A DNA stretch of 64,000 nt from an uncultured Agathobacter sp. (GCA_934307695.1 CAKRCS010000004.1:124001-188000); one strand, 5' to 3'. Counted from the stretch's first letter, positions 15,174 to 23,757 are shown. Numbers and translations: made by a program. The notes: a model not told the origin generated them from the letters alone.

Positions 15174-17060
15174 TCATGCAACACCGGTCTCGTTGATCAG
15201 CTTGTCGTACATCTGGGACATAACGGAGATAACCTTGGACGCCATGTTGTATGCGTTCTGGAACTTTATGAGGGCAAGTCCTTCCTCGTCCTCATCAACG
15301 CCGGAAACCGAGGTTCTCAGGCTGTTGATGGATGCCTCCAGGCTGGTATATGTCTTACAGAATACATCAACCTCCTGCGTATCCACCGAAACATCTGAAA
15401 GCAGTGTCTCCAAAAATGCGCCTGCACTGTCTCCGCGGAACATATTCACATCATCCTGCAGTCCCTTGAGCTTTGTGATGAGGTCATACGCCGCGCTGCC
15501 GTTCGTCACGTCCACAGTGGTTGAGAAATATCCCGGATCCAAAAGGGACTTCGCATTTACCTTCATTGTCGATCCGGTCATCATGTAATAGGTGCTGCTG
15601 GAGGATGAGATCGTATAGTTGGTCTGCCCACCGGCAAGCTCCGGCTTCCAGTCACTCATATCGTACTCGCCGCCGGTCACGATATTGCCTGCCACGAAAA
15701 ATGCGCCCATTTTCCCACCGTCCAGCGTCTGCCCGCTCTTCTCGATGTCATTGAACATTTCTGCAAAGGTGCGCAAAAATTCGTTGATCTGTTCCTGATA
15801 ATACGGGATTCCCATTCCCTCAACCGCCTGTCCGCAGGTTGCGTCTTTTCCGGGGATGGTCTGCTCCTCAACTGCATTTAATTCCCCGGTCAGATAGTAT
15901 TTGAACTCGATCAGGCTGCCGTTCTCATCCGCTACCGCTTCCCAGCCATCATAGGTGTAGGACTTGTTTCCGATATTGATCTGTCCTCGCGTTGCGATGT
16001 CGAGGGATGCAAGATTCTTCGGTGATACCGGTGTCATGGTAATCGTGCGTACTGTCTCCTGCGCACCTGTGTACTGGTTCGTGCGCTGCTCGGTTCCAAC
16101 ACCCGTGATCGTGCCGTTTAATGCTTCATTGTTATTGCCGTCTCTCATCTGGAAAAGTGCTTTCAATGAACCTCCGGCAGAGTCTGTCGTCACCGCAAAG
16201 TTCATTCCGGTGTCGCTCCAGACGATGGAATACAGTCCGTCGTTATCGTTCTGGTTGTTGCGGTAATCCTGCGAAATGCAGTCCAGTGTGCGGTAATCCG
16301 AACCGTCTACAAGCACCTGGCCGTTGATCGTTACCGTAAAATTGGTTCCGCCGAGGTTATCTCCGTAGGTATTGATGATATCTACCTCGCGGGTGTCAAC
16401 CGAAGCGATCTTTGAAAGCTCGTCCAACAGATTGGCGCGCTCATCGCGAAGCTCGTTTGCGTAACCGCCGCGCACCTCAACGTTGTTGATCTTCTCATTC
16501 AGCAATGCGATCTTCTTGGAGATTGCATTGACATTCGTAACCGTTGTCTTGATCTCCTCGTTGACATCTGCCTGCAGGGTGCTGAGGGAATCCGACAATG
16601 AGTTAAAGTAGGTACAAAGGTTCTGTGCGGAATTGATGAACTGGTTGCGCACGCTCTTATCCTCTGCGCCTTCCCCGATCATTCCTTCGAGGTTATTGAA
16701 CATCCGGTTGAACAACGTCGTATATCCGGTCTGTGTGTTATCGTCTTTGAAATAGCCCTGGATCTGATCCAGATAGTACAGCTTCGACTCGTACAGTCCC
16801 AGACTGGAGTTGTTTTTCCAGTACCGCGCATCGTAAAACAGGTCGCGCTCCTGTGTGATCTTGGTCGCTGCCACACCGGTTCCGACGCTTCCGTAGCGTG
16901 CTGTCATGCGCAGCGCCTGCGTCGCCTCAAGTGTGGTTGACTGCCGGCTGTAACCCGGTGTCTGTGCGTTCGATATGTTGTTTGCAGTTGTGCCTACCGC
17001 CGTCTGGAATGCGGACAGACCACTTGCTGCAATATTTAATCCCATGAATGTTGAAGGCAT
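15174..17060 (-). CDS. flgK: Flagellar hook-associated protein FlgK, second copy
   Basis: 628 residues. N-terminal rod/hook motif MGLNIAASGLSAFQTAVGTTANNISN followed by TPGYSRQ is diagnostic for FlgK; the C-terminal helix contains LIKFQNAYNMASKVISVMSQM. FlgK forms the hook-filament junction. GGGAGAG precedes ATG. It follows another flgK by 16 bases in the same operon. The two differ strongly in the middle but keep both ends; this copy has the classical NNISNAQTPGYSRQ while the upstream one has NNLSNVDTKGYVRQ. Duplicate FlgK proteins may build a two-layer junction. Confidence 0.93.
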   Translation of the reverse strand: MPSTFMGLNIAASGLSAFQTAVGTTANNISNAQTPGYSRQSTTLEATQALRMTARYGSVGTGVAATKITQERDLFYDARYWKNNSSLGLYESKLYYLDQIQGYFKDDNTQTGYTTLFNRMFNNLEGMIGEGAEDKSVRNQFINSAQNLCTYFNSLSDSLSTLQADVNEEIKTTVTNVNAISKKIALLNEKINNVEVRGGYANELRDERANLLDELSKIASVDTREVDIINTYGDNLGGTNFTVTINGQVLVDGSDYRTLDCISQDYRNNQNDNDGLYSIVWSDTGMNFAVTTDSAGGSLKALFQMRDGNNNEALNGTITGVGTEQRTNQYTGAQETVRTITMTPVSPKNLASLDIATRGQINIGNKSYTYDGWEAVADENGSLIEFKYYLTGELNAVEEQTIPGKDATCGQAVEGMGIPYYQEQINEFLRTFAEMFNDIEKSGQTLDGGKMGAFFVAGNIVTGGEYDMSDWKPELAGGQTNYTISSSSSTYYMMTGSTMKVNAKSLLDPGYFSTTVDVTNGSAAYDLITKLKGLQDDVNMFRGDSAGAFLETLLSDVSVDTQEVDVFCKTYTSLEASINSLRTSVSGVDEDEEGLALIKFQNAYNMASKVISVMSQMYDKLINETGVA

Positions 17061-17076
17061 AGGTCTCTCCCTTCTT

Positions 17077-18813
17077 TTAGATCAAGCCGGTGACGATCAG
17101 CTCGGTCATCTGGCTGATTACAGTGATGTAGCGGCTGGCTGCGTTGTACGCTGCCTGATATTTTACCATGTGTGTAAGTTCTTCGTCGGATGATACGCCG
17201 CTGACCTGCTGCCTCTGGTTGTCCAGTGAGGACACGGTCGTGTCGAGCGTCTGGCTGGAGGAATAGTAGACGTTTCCGTCTGTTCCCAGCTTGTTGATCA
17301 TTTTGTCGTAAAATTCCTCAAAGGTACATGGGGAATTGTCCGTCGGATCGATCGTCATGGTGGATGCGTCCCAGAGATCCTGCAGTTGATCTGCAAGTGC
17401 GTAATTTACCGCGCCGTCCTGACGCATCATCGGAAGCTTGGATTCCTCGCGCAAAAGCTCTGAGTTGATCTCGCATCCGGTAATGCAGTAGCATTTTGCG
17501 GTGTCGGTCGTATCCTCCTCGTTGTATATGTAATAGGTATTGCCGTCTGCTCCGGTCACCTCTGTATAGCGGTCAGCTCCGCGCCTTGTGAACAGCTCCG
17601 CCGGTGGAAGTGACTTGTCAGCCCCCACTGAACAGTTTGCCGTATCAAGGATTCTGGTGTTGGCATCGATCACATAGGTGTTGCCGTTGGCATCGGTTGC
17701 CGTGAGTGTTCCTGTTCCAAGGTTTAATGCATCTCCTGCGGAGATATTCGGTGCTAACAGATTGTTGATCGAGGTTGCGATGTAGTGGAACAGCCGATCC
17801 ACCTCCGCCTCGGTCTCCATCAGGGTACAGTCCTCGATCTTTGCATACGCCTTATCATTTTCCAGATCCGCGTATGTGCCGAAGCCATTGCCGCGTTGGT
17901 AGAGCAGCGCTTTCAGTGATCCGACATCCGTGTTGCTCTCCGTTGAGATGTCGAGCAGGTTCTTGTAAAGGTAGGTGTACTTGTCCTTGTCCGGATCGGA
18001 CAGGTTAGACCAGTACGGGGTATAGAACCCGGTCGTCTTGTCCTTCTGCAGATCCAGATGGTTGCAGCCGTAATCTGCCACAAAATCAGTTCCCTCTAGC
18101 TGCACGTTCACGAAGCCGGTCGCATCCTCGGAATATGTGATGTTCACATAGCCTGACAGCTCATCCAGAAGAACATCTCTCTGATCGCGTGCGGTCATTG
18201 CAGTCTCTATTCCGGCAGATTCAACCTTCTGAATATAAAGGTTGAGCTGGTAGATCTGATCACCGATGTCATTGATGTTATTTATTTTTTCTTTTACCTG
18301 ATTGTTGAGGTTGTACTGGTAAGATTGCAGATCCGAATAAAGCGCGGAAAAACGTCCGAGAAGTATCTGGCTCTGCTGGATGACGAGGTTCTGGTTGACG
18401 GAATCCGCAGGTGCTTCCGCAAGCTGCTGGAATCCGGTTCTAAGATCCTGCAAAGCGTTCTTAAGCTCTTCGCCGTCCAGCTCCTGAAGCAGATCCTCCA
18501 CCTGCGTTACTACCTCATAGGTATTGCTGTAAAAGGACTGTCTTCCGTTCTCAAGTCTGTACGCTTTATCTAAGAATATGTCTCTTGCGTGTACCACATC
18601 TCCGATGGAGACACCAATACCGGACTGTTGCATATTGGTCGAGGTGGTAACGTTTTTTAGTTTCAGATAATGTTTGTCGGAGAAAATAACCTGCTGGCGA
18701 ACGTATCCTTTGGTATCCACATTGGACAAGTTGTTCGCAACAACGTTGAGTGCGTTCTGTGAACTCTGTAATCCTGATGTACCTACATAAAAACTTCCAA
18801 AACCGTTTGCCAT
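17077..18813 (-). CDS. flgK: Flagellar hook-associated protein FlgK, first copy
   Basis: 578 residues. The N-terminus has FYVGTSGLQSSQNALNVVAN and NLSNVDTKGYVRQQV, and the C-terminus has MVKYQAAYNAASRYITVISQM, both hook-associated signatures. The central part is long and variable. AAGGAGA precedes ATG. It comes 12 bases after flgN, its likely chaperone, and directly before the second flgK. The KGYVRQ variant of the conserved block suggests this copy is specialised. Confidence 0.92.
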   Translation of the reverse strand: MANGFGSFYVGTSGLQSSQNALNVVANNLSNVDTKGYVRQQVIFSDKHYLKLKNVTTSTNMQQSGIGVSIGDVVHARDIFLDKAYRLENGRQSFYSNTYEVVTQVEDLLQELDGEELKNALQDLRTGFQQLAEAPADSVNQNLVIQQSQILLGRFSALYSDLQSYQYNLNNQVKEKINNINDIGDQIYQLNLYIQKVESAGIETAMTARDQRDVLLDELSGYVNITYSEDATGFVNVQLEGTDFVADYGCNHLDLQKDKTTGFYTPYWSNLSDPDKDKYTYLYKNLLDISTESNTDVGSLKALLYQRGNGFGTYADLENDKAYAKIEDCTLMETEAEVDRLFHYIATSINNLLAPNISAGDALNLGTGTLTATDANGNTYVIDANTRILDTANCSVGADKSLPPAELFTRRGADRYTEVTGADGNTYYIYNEEDTTDTAKCYCITGCEINSELLREESKLPMMRQDGAVNYALADQLQDLWDASTMTIDPTDNSPCTFEEFYDKMINKLGTDGNVYYSSSQTLDTTVSSLDNQRQQVSGVSSDEELTHMVKYQAAYNAASRYITVISQMTELIVTGLI

Positions 18814-18825
18814 TGCACGTTCTCC

Positions 18826-19338
18826 TTATTGCTTCGCATCAAAACCGCTGCTGCCAAGAAGTGTGCCTGTGTTGTAAGCGTTCTTGTCATAGTTGGCGGT
18901 CTCCGGGGCCTGACGCATGCTCCGAAACAGGGTAATGTCAAACTCCGCAAGCTCCATCGCCTGCTTTAAGAGCGCTTCATTCAGCTTGTTGAGCTCCTGG
19001 ACTTGTCCAGCAGCATCAAGCAGCCCATCTCTTGCTTCCCGAAGCTTCGTCTGAATATCCGGCTGACTTCCCAGATATTCGATCAATTTGGTTACTGTCA
19101 TCTTCTCCTCGGTCTTTCCGATGACAGTTGCGATATCCTTCAATATCTGTATCTGTCTGTTTGACAGTGACAGAAGCTCATCGCTTGACGTCTGTTCAAG
19201 AGCTGTAAGCTGCTCAAGAGCCGGAACATCGGAATCGATCAGTATCTGGCGCTTTTTCTCGCCATACCCGATAAAGCGCCGATACATCTGTTCCTCTTCA
19301 TGTAATACAGTTACAAGTTCTTCTACTAAACTGGCCAC
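18826..19338 (-). CDS. flgN: FlgN-family flagellar export chaperone
   Basis: 170 residues starting with GTG at 19338 (GAGGA upstream). It is all-helical: LVEELVTVLHEEEQMYRRFIGYGEKKRQIL matches the FlgN start, where a first helix is followed by a charged turn and a second long helix. FlgN chaperones FlgK and FlgL for export. Position between flgM and two flgK genes supports the call. The C-terminal tail (about 140-170) has MRQAPETANYDKNAYNTG, a likely flexible substrate-binding segment. Confidence 0.85.
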   Translation of the reverse strand: MASLVEELVTVLHEEEQMYRRFIGYGEKKRQILIDSDVPALEQLTALEQTSSDELLSLSNRQIQILKDIATVIGKTEEKMTVTKLIEYLGSQPDIQTKLREARDGLLDAAGQVQELNKLNEALLKQAMELAEFDITLFRSMRQAPETANYDKNAYNTGTLLGSSGFDAKQ

Positions 19339-19352
19339 ACCAAATCCTCACT

Positions 19353-19631
19353 TTACAAAATTGCGTTGTACTGCGCTAATAATTTGCTGGCAAAATCTCC
19401 CTCGTCAACCTTATAAGTTCCGTTGTCGACCATCGCCTTGAGTTGTGCAACCTTGTCTTCTCTAACGTCCGAAGCTTCTGACACTGCATTCTTCGCGATC
19501 TGGTAGTCACGTCCAACCTGTGAGATGGACACCTGATCCATACGGCCTGTGCTCATCTGCGTGCGATTCGTCTTCGCCATCGTCTGTGTGTTGTAGATCT
19601 GCGAAATCTGATTGTATGCATCAATACGCAT
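19353..19631 (-). CDS. flgM: Anti-sigma-28 factor FlgM
   Basis: 92 residues. It begins MRIDAYNQISQIYN and its C-terminal half holds the SigD-binding helices VREDKVAQLKAMVDNGTYKV and DFASKLLAQY. FlgM holds SigD inactive until exported through the finished hook. I place the start at the ATG at 19631: AAAGGAG lies 9 bases before it and touches the more upstream ATG (19640). It heads flgM-flgN-flgK-flgK'. Two tandem SigD promoters upstream give negative feedback. Confidence 0.92.
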   Translation of the reverse strand: MRIDAYNQISQIYNTQTMAKTNRTQMSTGRMDQVSISQVGRDYQIAKNAVSEASDVREDKVAQLKAMVDNGTYKVDEGDFASKLLAQYNAIL

Positions 19632-19676
19632 AAACAGCATCTCCTTTCTTCCTTGAAATTAAGACTTCTACCTTAT

Positions 19677-19703
19677 TTATCGGAGCAAAATGATAAATCT
19701 TTA
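19677..19703 (-). promoter_or_regulatory. SigD/FliA-type promoter P1 of flgM operon
   Basis: Minus strand TAAA (19700-19703), 15-base spacer, TCCGATAA (19677-19684). Predicted start near 19670, about 40 bases before flgM. Confidence 0.82.
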
Positions 19704-19738
19704 GCCCCTTTTTTGTTTCTTTTTTTCGCTCAACATGT

Positions 19739-19765
19739 ATATCGGCAATGTTCGTTGATTCTTTA
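19739..19765 (-). promoter_or_regulatory. SigD/FliA-type promoter P2 of flgM operon
   Basis: Minus strand TAAA (19762-19765), 15-base spacer, GCCGATAT (19739-19746). It lies 62 bases upstream of P1 with the same orientation, so flgM has two near-consensus SigD promoters. Confidence 0.82.
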
Positions 19766-19816
19766 GGGATAATTTTTATTACTGTATGTGGTTTTCCGAA
19801 AATAATGCGTATCGCT

Positions 19817-20938
19817 TTACATCCGGATCAATTCGTACTCCCGGTTTCCGAGTCCGAGCTTCTCTGCGTGCTCTAACGTCTCCTTCCAGCGGACATTCGG
19901 GTTGGAGTCTAAGAAATTGTCCCGATGGAAATGCCAGTTTGGCTTCGCTAGATTGTCGGACAACTGGGAATTTGGCATAGGAGCTGCCTTTAAGCAGGCA
20001 TCCACACGCGCCTGATCGAGTGCGACCGGATCAAAGGATGCGAACATTCCAATATTTGGCAGGATCGGTGCATCGTTCTCTGCATGGCAGTCACAGTTTG
20101 GAGACACATCCACGACAAGGCTGATGTGGAAGTTTGGTCTTCCGTCCAAAACCGCTTTTGAGTATTCTGCGATCTTGCAGCCTAAGATCTCGTTGGCGTT
20201 GCCGTTCGGATTGTGGATCGCATCAAAAGCACATGCCCCGATGCAGCGTCCGCAGCCCTTGCAAAGCTCCTGATCAATAACTGCCTTTCCGGTCTCATAG
20301 GAGATTGCATCGGAACCGCACTCCTTTGCGCAGCGCTTACAGTTCTTGCAGCGGGAGGTTTCCACGACCGGTTTGCCCTGATTGTGCTGGTGCATTTTTC
20401 CGGCGCGGCTTCCACAGCCCATACCGATATTCTTGAGTGCTCCGCCAAATCCGGTTGCCTCATGTCCCTTGAAATGGTTTAAGGAGATAAACACATCCGC
20501 ATCCATGACCGCACGCCCGATGTATGCCTCTTTACAATATTCGCCGCCCTCAACCGGGACAATAATATCGTCCGTGCCGCGCAGACCATCCCCGATGATC
20601 ACATGGCATCCGGTCGTCGTCTCATTGAAGCCGTTCTCCTGCGCACAGTCAAGATGATCGAGCGCATTTTTTCTTGATCCCGGATAGAGGGTATTGCAGT
20701 CTGTAAGGAATGGCTTGCCGCCGGCTTCCTTTACCAGATCTGCAACCGCCTTGGCATAGTTTGGGCGAAGGTATGCGATATTGCCGAGTTCTCCGAAATG
20801 GATCTTGATCGCAACAAATTTGTTGTTCATATCCATGCTCTGCATTCCTGCCTTGCGACAAAGCTTTTTTAACTTCTCCGGCAGTCCGACTCCGTTTCCT
20901 GTCCGAAAGTCTGTGAAATATACTTTTGATTTTTCCAT
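19817..20938 (-). CDS. DUF362 protein with two [4Fe-4S] motifs
   Basis: 373 residues. The N-terminal DUF362 part (about 1-185) has VAIKIHFGELGNIAYLRPNY and a GFGGALKNIGMGCGSRAGK segment; a bacterial ferredoxin pair follows with CKNCKRCAKECGSDAI and CKGCGRCIGACAFDAI (about 185-240). A further DUF362 part includes VDVSPNCDCHAEND. Proteins of this type are common in anaerobes; the reaction is unknown. The ATG at 20938 has GGAGGAG 9 bases upstream, while the more upstream ATG overlaps that site. Promoter TTGTCT-N17-TAGAAT at 21043-21071. Not part of the flagellar set. Confidence 0.88.
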   Translation of the reverse strand: MEKSKVYFTDFRTGNGVGLPEKLKKLCRKAGMQSMDMNNKFVAIKIHFGELGNIAYLRPNYAKAVADLVKEAGGKPFLTDCNTLYPGSRKNALDHLDCAQENGFNETTTGCHVIIGDGLRGTDDIIVPVEGGEYCKEAYIGRAVMDADVFISLNHFKGHEATGFGGALKNIGMGCGSRAGKMHQHNQGKPVVETSRCKNCKRCAKECGSDAISYETGKAVIDQELCKGCGRCIGACAFDAIHNPNGNANEILGCKIAEYSKAVLDGRPNFHISLVVDVSPNCDCHAENDAPILPNIGMFASFDPVALDQARVDACLKAAPMPNSQLSDNLAKPNWHFHRDNFLDSNPNVRWKETLEHAEKLGLGNREYELIRM

Positions 20939-21042
20939 AGGTGCATACTCCTCCATCTGTGTTTTTTGTTATGCTTTTGTATTGCTGTTTTTCTAGCGGT
21001 CATGCGCATCCGCTGCTGCGTCATTGATCACTTTTTATCATA

Positions 21043-21071
21043 ATTCTACACCAAATCATTATGTCAGACAA
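21043..21071 (-). promoter_or_regulatory. SigA-type promoter of the DUF362 gene
   Basis: Minus strand TTGTCT (21066-21071), 17-base spacer, TAGAAT (21043-21048), about 100 bases before the start codon. Confidence 0.55.
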
Positions 21072-21190
21072 TCCGTCTTTTTCTGTGCCTGCCACTTTAT
21101 CTGTTGGTCTGCGCGAACATAAAATTTGCACAAAAGTAGCACGTCTGTTTTGTAATTGTTTGACAATTTTAAAATATTTTCAATTTTATC

Positions 21191-21559
21191 TTGCAATATT
21201 GATTTTACATGCTATAATAAAGACATAAACAAGAGAGAGACAAGAAAGACTTTAGAGAAAGAAAGTCACAGAACAACAAATCAGAAAAGGAGGTAGATTC
21301 CACCAGAAACTTAAGTGCATTCGTTTCAAAGTTTTTAAAAGAGGAAAACGTGACAACACACCAAAGAAAACAGAGTTAGTACTAGACCTTATTCATTTAA
21401 ATATAGTACAACTCCAAATGTCATAAGAAGAACAGATCAAGTAAAATACGAAGAGACGAAGAAGAACGTTACACAAAATCTACGAAAGAGGTAAGGTCCA
21501 ATGGACGAAATAGTTTAGAAGGCGGCATCGGTAAATTGCAACGATGTCGCCTTCTTTTT
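21191..21559 (+). ncRNA. Candidate orphan RNA transcript, about 335 nt, with its promoter and terminator
   Basis: This fills most of the 619-base gap between two divergent-strand genes. Promoter TTGCAA (21191-21196), 16-base spacer, TATAAT (21213-21218). A strong terminator at 21518-21559 has a 13-bp stem (GAAGGCGGCATCG against CGATGTCGCCTTC, one G-U) and five T. The transcript is strikingly purine-rich (runs of AGAGAGAGA and AAGAAGAA). AAAAGGAGG occurs at about 21285 but no ATG follows. A frame of about 60 codons ending in KTELVLDLIHLNIVQLQMS exists without a normal start, so a short protein or decayed gene is not fully excluded. It does not look like RNase P, tmRNA, SRP or 6S RNA. Confidence 0.55.
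21518..21559 (+). terminator. Terminator of the orphan RNA
   Basis: GAAGGCGGCATCG and CGATGTCGCCTTC pair over 13 bp with one G-U, 11-base loop, followed by TTTTT. It overlaps the last codon of the converging alkyltransferase-like gene. Confidence 0.85.
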
Positions 21560-22178
21560 ATATTCCATATTTTGTCAGGTCTACCCGGCCATCTGCAACT
21601 TCGATGCCATCTGCGCACAGCAGGGCTTCCTGCGAGTGTATTCCGCCGAATGCGAACGCGCCGGAAAGTTCGCCCTTGGCATTGACCACCCGGTAGCAGG
21701 GGATCGTGTCCGGATCGGGATTGTGATGCAGGGCATTCCCGACTGCACGCGCCATCTTTTTGTCCCCGGCAAGCTCTGCGATCTGTCCGTAGGTTGCAAC
21801 ACGTCCGCGCGGGATCTTTTTTACCGCCTCGTAAATGCGCTTCGACGGGCTATCCGTCACCAGATCGTAGCTCTCCGCGATCATCCGTTTCACATCCGCA
21901 TCCGGGATCGTGCCATCCAGAATTACCGTGTTCCAGTGCTCCTTGTTCTGGTGATATGCCGGAATCACGGAGGCGAAAGTGCTTCTCCAGAAGTCCCTCC
22001 ACTCCGGGTTTACCTTCACGTTCAGATGGATGTAACCGTCCATCTCATACGTCCACAAAAAGGCTTTTTTACTGCCCTTCACGCGCACAAGCTGCCAGTT
22101 TTGATCGTGAAACGGCGCTTCCTGGTATGTATCCGGGAATGAAAGTCCATAGCTTAGTGCTTCTTCTCGCGTATGCAT
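21558..22178 (-). CDS. Fusion of YjbR/MmcQ-like domain and O6-alkylguanine alkyltransferase-like domain
   Basis: 206 residues with two domains. Residues 5-105 match YjbR/MmcQ (SYGLSFPDTYQEAPFHDQNW, then HLNVKVNPEWRDFWR and HWNTVILDG). Residues 112-206 match the C-terminal domain of Ogt/MGMT: IYEAVKKIPRGRVATYGQIA, ARAVGNALHHNP and the active-site segment IPCYRVVNAKGELSG. Cys161 is present, but the normal PCHR is PCYR, so the His that activates the thiolate is Tyr. It may be a damaged or altered alkyl-DNA repair protein, or a lesion sensor like ATL proteins (which lack Cys instead). It overlaps an upstream RNA terminator at its 3' end and is 1 base after the zinc-ribbon gene. Confidence 0.85.
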   Translation of the reverse strand: MHTREEALSYGLSFPDTYQEAPFHDQNWQLVRVKGSKKAFLWTYEMDGYIHLNVKVNPEWRDFWRSTFASVIPAYHQNKEHWNTVILDGTIPDADVKRMIAESYDLVTDSPSKRIYEAVKKIPRGRVATYGQIAELAGDKKMARAVGNALHHNPDPDTIPCYRVVNAKGELSGAFAFGGIHSQEALLCADGIEVADGRVDLTKYGI

Positions 22179-22179
22179 A

Positions 22180-22536
22180 TTATTTCAAGGATGCCCCGCA
22201 GTTTTTGCAGTAGTTGTCATCATTTACCTGCTTTACGCCGCAGTTCGGGCAGATAACTGCGCCCTGAAGGGTAAGAAGCTGGTTATTGAGCTCATCGATC
22301 TCTTTCTGCGCCTCTGCAATATTTGCAAAGCATTCCTTCTCCGCAGCGTCCTCATCATCCTTGTGTGTCTCGTAATACTGGCGTCCGAGCGCCTCATACT
22401 GCTTTGCAAGATAATCTTCTTTGGTGCGGATATCCATCTTGATCTTCGCGGTATCCGATACCTCTTTTGCCTTCGCACCGATATCCTTTCCTGCGTTTAC
22501 GATGTCTGATTTGATTTTTCCAAAATCGATACTCAT
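22180..22536 (-). CDS. Small coiled-coil protein with C-terminal zinc ribbon
   Basis: 118 residues. Residues 1-85 are helical and charged (DIGAKAKEVSDTAKIKMDIR, then AEAQKEIDELNNQLLTL); residues 93-118 form a zinc ribbon CPNCGVKQVNDDNYCKNCG with four Cys. AAGGAGG lies before ATG. Genes like this are common in Clostridia and their function is unknown. It is 1 base upstream of the alkyltransferase-like gene, so both are probably cotranscribed. Confidence 0.8.
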   Translation of the reverse strand: MSIDFGKIKSDIVNAGKDIGAKAKEVSDTAKIKMDIRTKEDYLAKQYEALGRQYYETHKDDEDAAEKECFANIAEAQKEIDELNNQLLTLQGAVICPNCGVKQVNDDNYCKNCGASLK

Positions 22537-22561
22537 ATCAATTCCTCCTTAAAACAGGTTA

Positions 22562-22585
22562 GGGAGACTCCCGCAAGAGGCTCCC
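22562..22585 (-). terminator. Possible terminator after the secreted FnIII protein gene
   Basis: Minus strand GGGAGCCTC...GTCTCCC forms a short GC-rich hairpin in the 102-base gap after the secreted protein. There is no good T-run directly behind it, so the call is weak. Confidence 0.35.
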
Positions 22586-22638
22586 TGTGTCTGCATGTCT
22601 TTATTTCAACGGGTTATCTGCCCGCCGGTGTTTTTCTC

Positions 22639-23757
22639 TTATTTTGCCTCAACGGTCTGTACCTTAGACCAGGAAGAGTACTTGTAAGCATCCTTTGACT
22701 CACTGTTCTCATATTTTGTATAAGCTCTTACTCTTACATAGTAGGTCTTGCCGGAGGTCAGCTTCTTGATCTTGGTGGAATCAAGGTTGGCACTGACCTT
22801 AACGCTCTTTGCACTCTTGAAATCCTTGGTGAGAGAATACTGTACCTGATAGCCGGCTCCTCTTGAGGTCTTCCAGCTGACGGCAGCGGTCTTCTTTCCA
22901 GCCTTAATCTCTGTGATGCTGGTAGCCTTCGGGGTTACGTTCTCAATCTTGGTGGTGTATTTAAACTGTTCATTGGAATAGTTGTAAACGTGCAGATAAT
23001 AGGTTCCGCTGTACGGAGCTGCGAATGTGGTTCCCGGCTCTGTGCAGAAATCGTCTGCCTTTAAGGATGGCCAAAGATCGTCAAGATCTACATCCTCCCC
23101 ACGCAGCTTCACGATCGTTGTGCCCTGCGCGTTATCAAATGTAAACTTGTAAAGCTGTCCCTTTTTGAGGGTAACCGCATAAAGATCCTCGTTGTCTCTG
23201 TAATCATTCAGGCTTGAGAAGCCGCTTCCCAGATATCCGGTGTATGCATAGCCGACCGTCATATCGGTTGCGCTCTCTTTGTCGTTGTTCCACTCGATCT
23301 CGCAGTGCTTATCCTTTGTTAAGGAGAACTTGTAGCTGCTGGTCTTGCCGTATACATAAGAGCTGTACTGCGGTGTCAGCTTTACATAGTAGGTTCCCTC
23401 ATCCAATCCGATGTGAAACTCTCCCTTTTCCTCGTCAGATTCCTCGGAAAGATAGAAAATGCAGTTCTCATTCTCATCATAGATGGTTGCTCTTATAGCG
23501 ATATATCCCAGAGTGTTGTTCTTTGGATGAGTCAGATCCACATTAAGAATGCCCTGCTTTTTCAGTGTGATCCTGCTCCAGCATTCTTCGTTATTCGCAT
23601 CCCATGTAACGGAATATTCCTTATCAAGCTTCTTTGTCTCTGCGCTTGCGATCGCAGCTGTGGTAGCAGCATCATCCGCTGCATAAGTGGTTGCCGGCTG
23701 TGCGATGGTAAATGCCATGCCGAGCGATAAAACAAGTGCCAATAATTTCTTTTTCAT
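22639..23757 (-). CDS. Secreted protein with PPC-like and fibronectin III domains
   Basis: 372 residues from the ATG at 23757 (MKKKLLALVLSLGMAFTIAQ, a clear signal peptide, cleavage near TYAADD); AAGGAGCAGGG precedes. The middle (about 45-270) holds two beta-rich PPC-like repeats with GTYYVKLTPQYS and GTYYLHVYNYS, typical of bacterial pre-peptidase C-terminal domains. Residues 275-372 form one FnIII domain (AAVSWKTSRGAGYQVQYS, then GKTYYVRVRAYT). No catalytic motif and no sortase or lipid anchor are seen, so it is probably released or bound to the wall by its domains. Promoter at 23791-23819. Confidence 0.8.
   Translation of the reverse strand: MKKKLLALVLSLGMAFTIAQPATTYAADDAATTAAIASAETKKLDKEYSVTWDANNEECWSRITLKKQGILNVDLTHPKNNTLGYIAIRATIYDENENCIFYLSEESDEEKGEFHIGLDEGTYYVKLTPQYSSYVYGKTSSYKFSLTKDKHCEIEWNNDKESATDMTVGYAYTGYLGSGFSSLNDYRDNEDLYAVTLKKGQLYKFTFDNAQGTTIVKLRGEDVDLDDLWPSLKADDFCTEPGTTFAAPYSGTYYLHVYNYSNEQFKYTTKIENVTPKATSITEIKAGKKTAAVSWKTSRGAGYQVQYSLTKDFKSAKSVKVSANLDSTKIKKLTSGKTYYVRVRAYTKYENSESKDAYKYSSWSKVQTVEAK

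Noticed and set aside
21285..21440. About 60-codon plus-strand frame within the orphan RNA region
   Set aside because: No ATG, GTG or TTG start in a fitting place after AAAAGGAGG; kept only as an alternative reading of the RNA.
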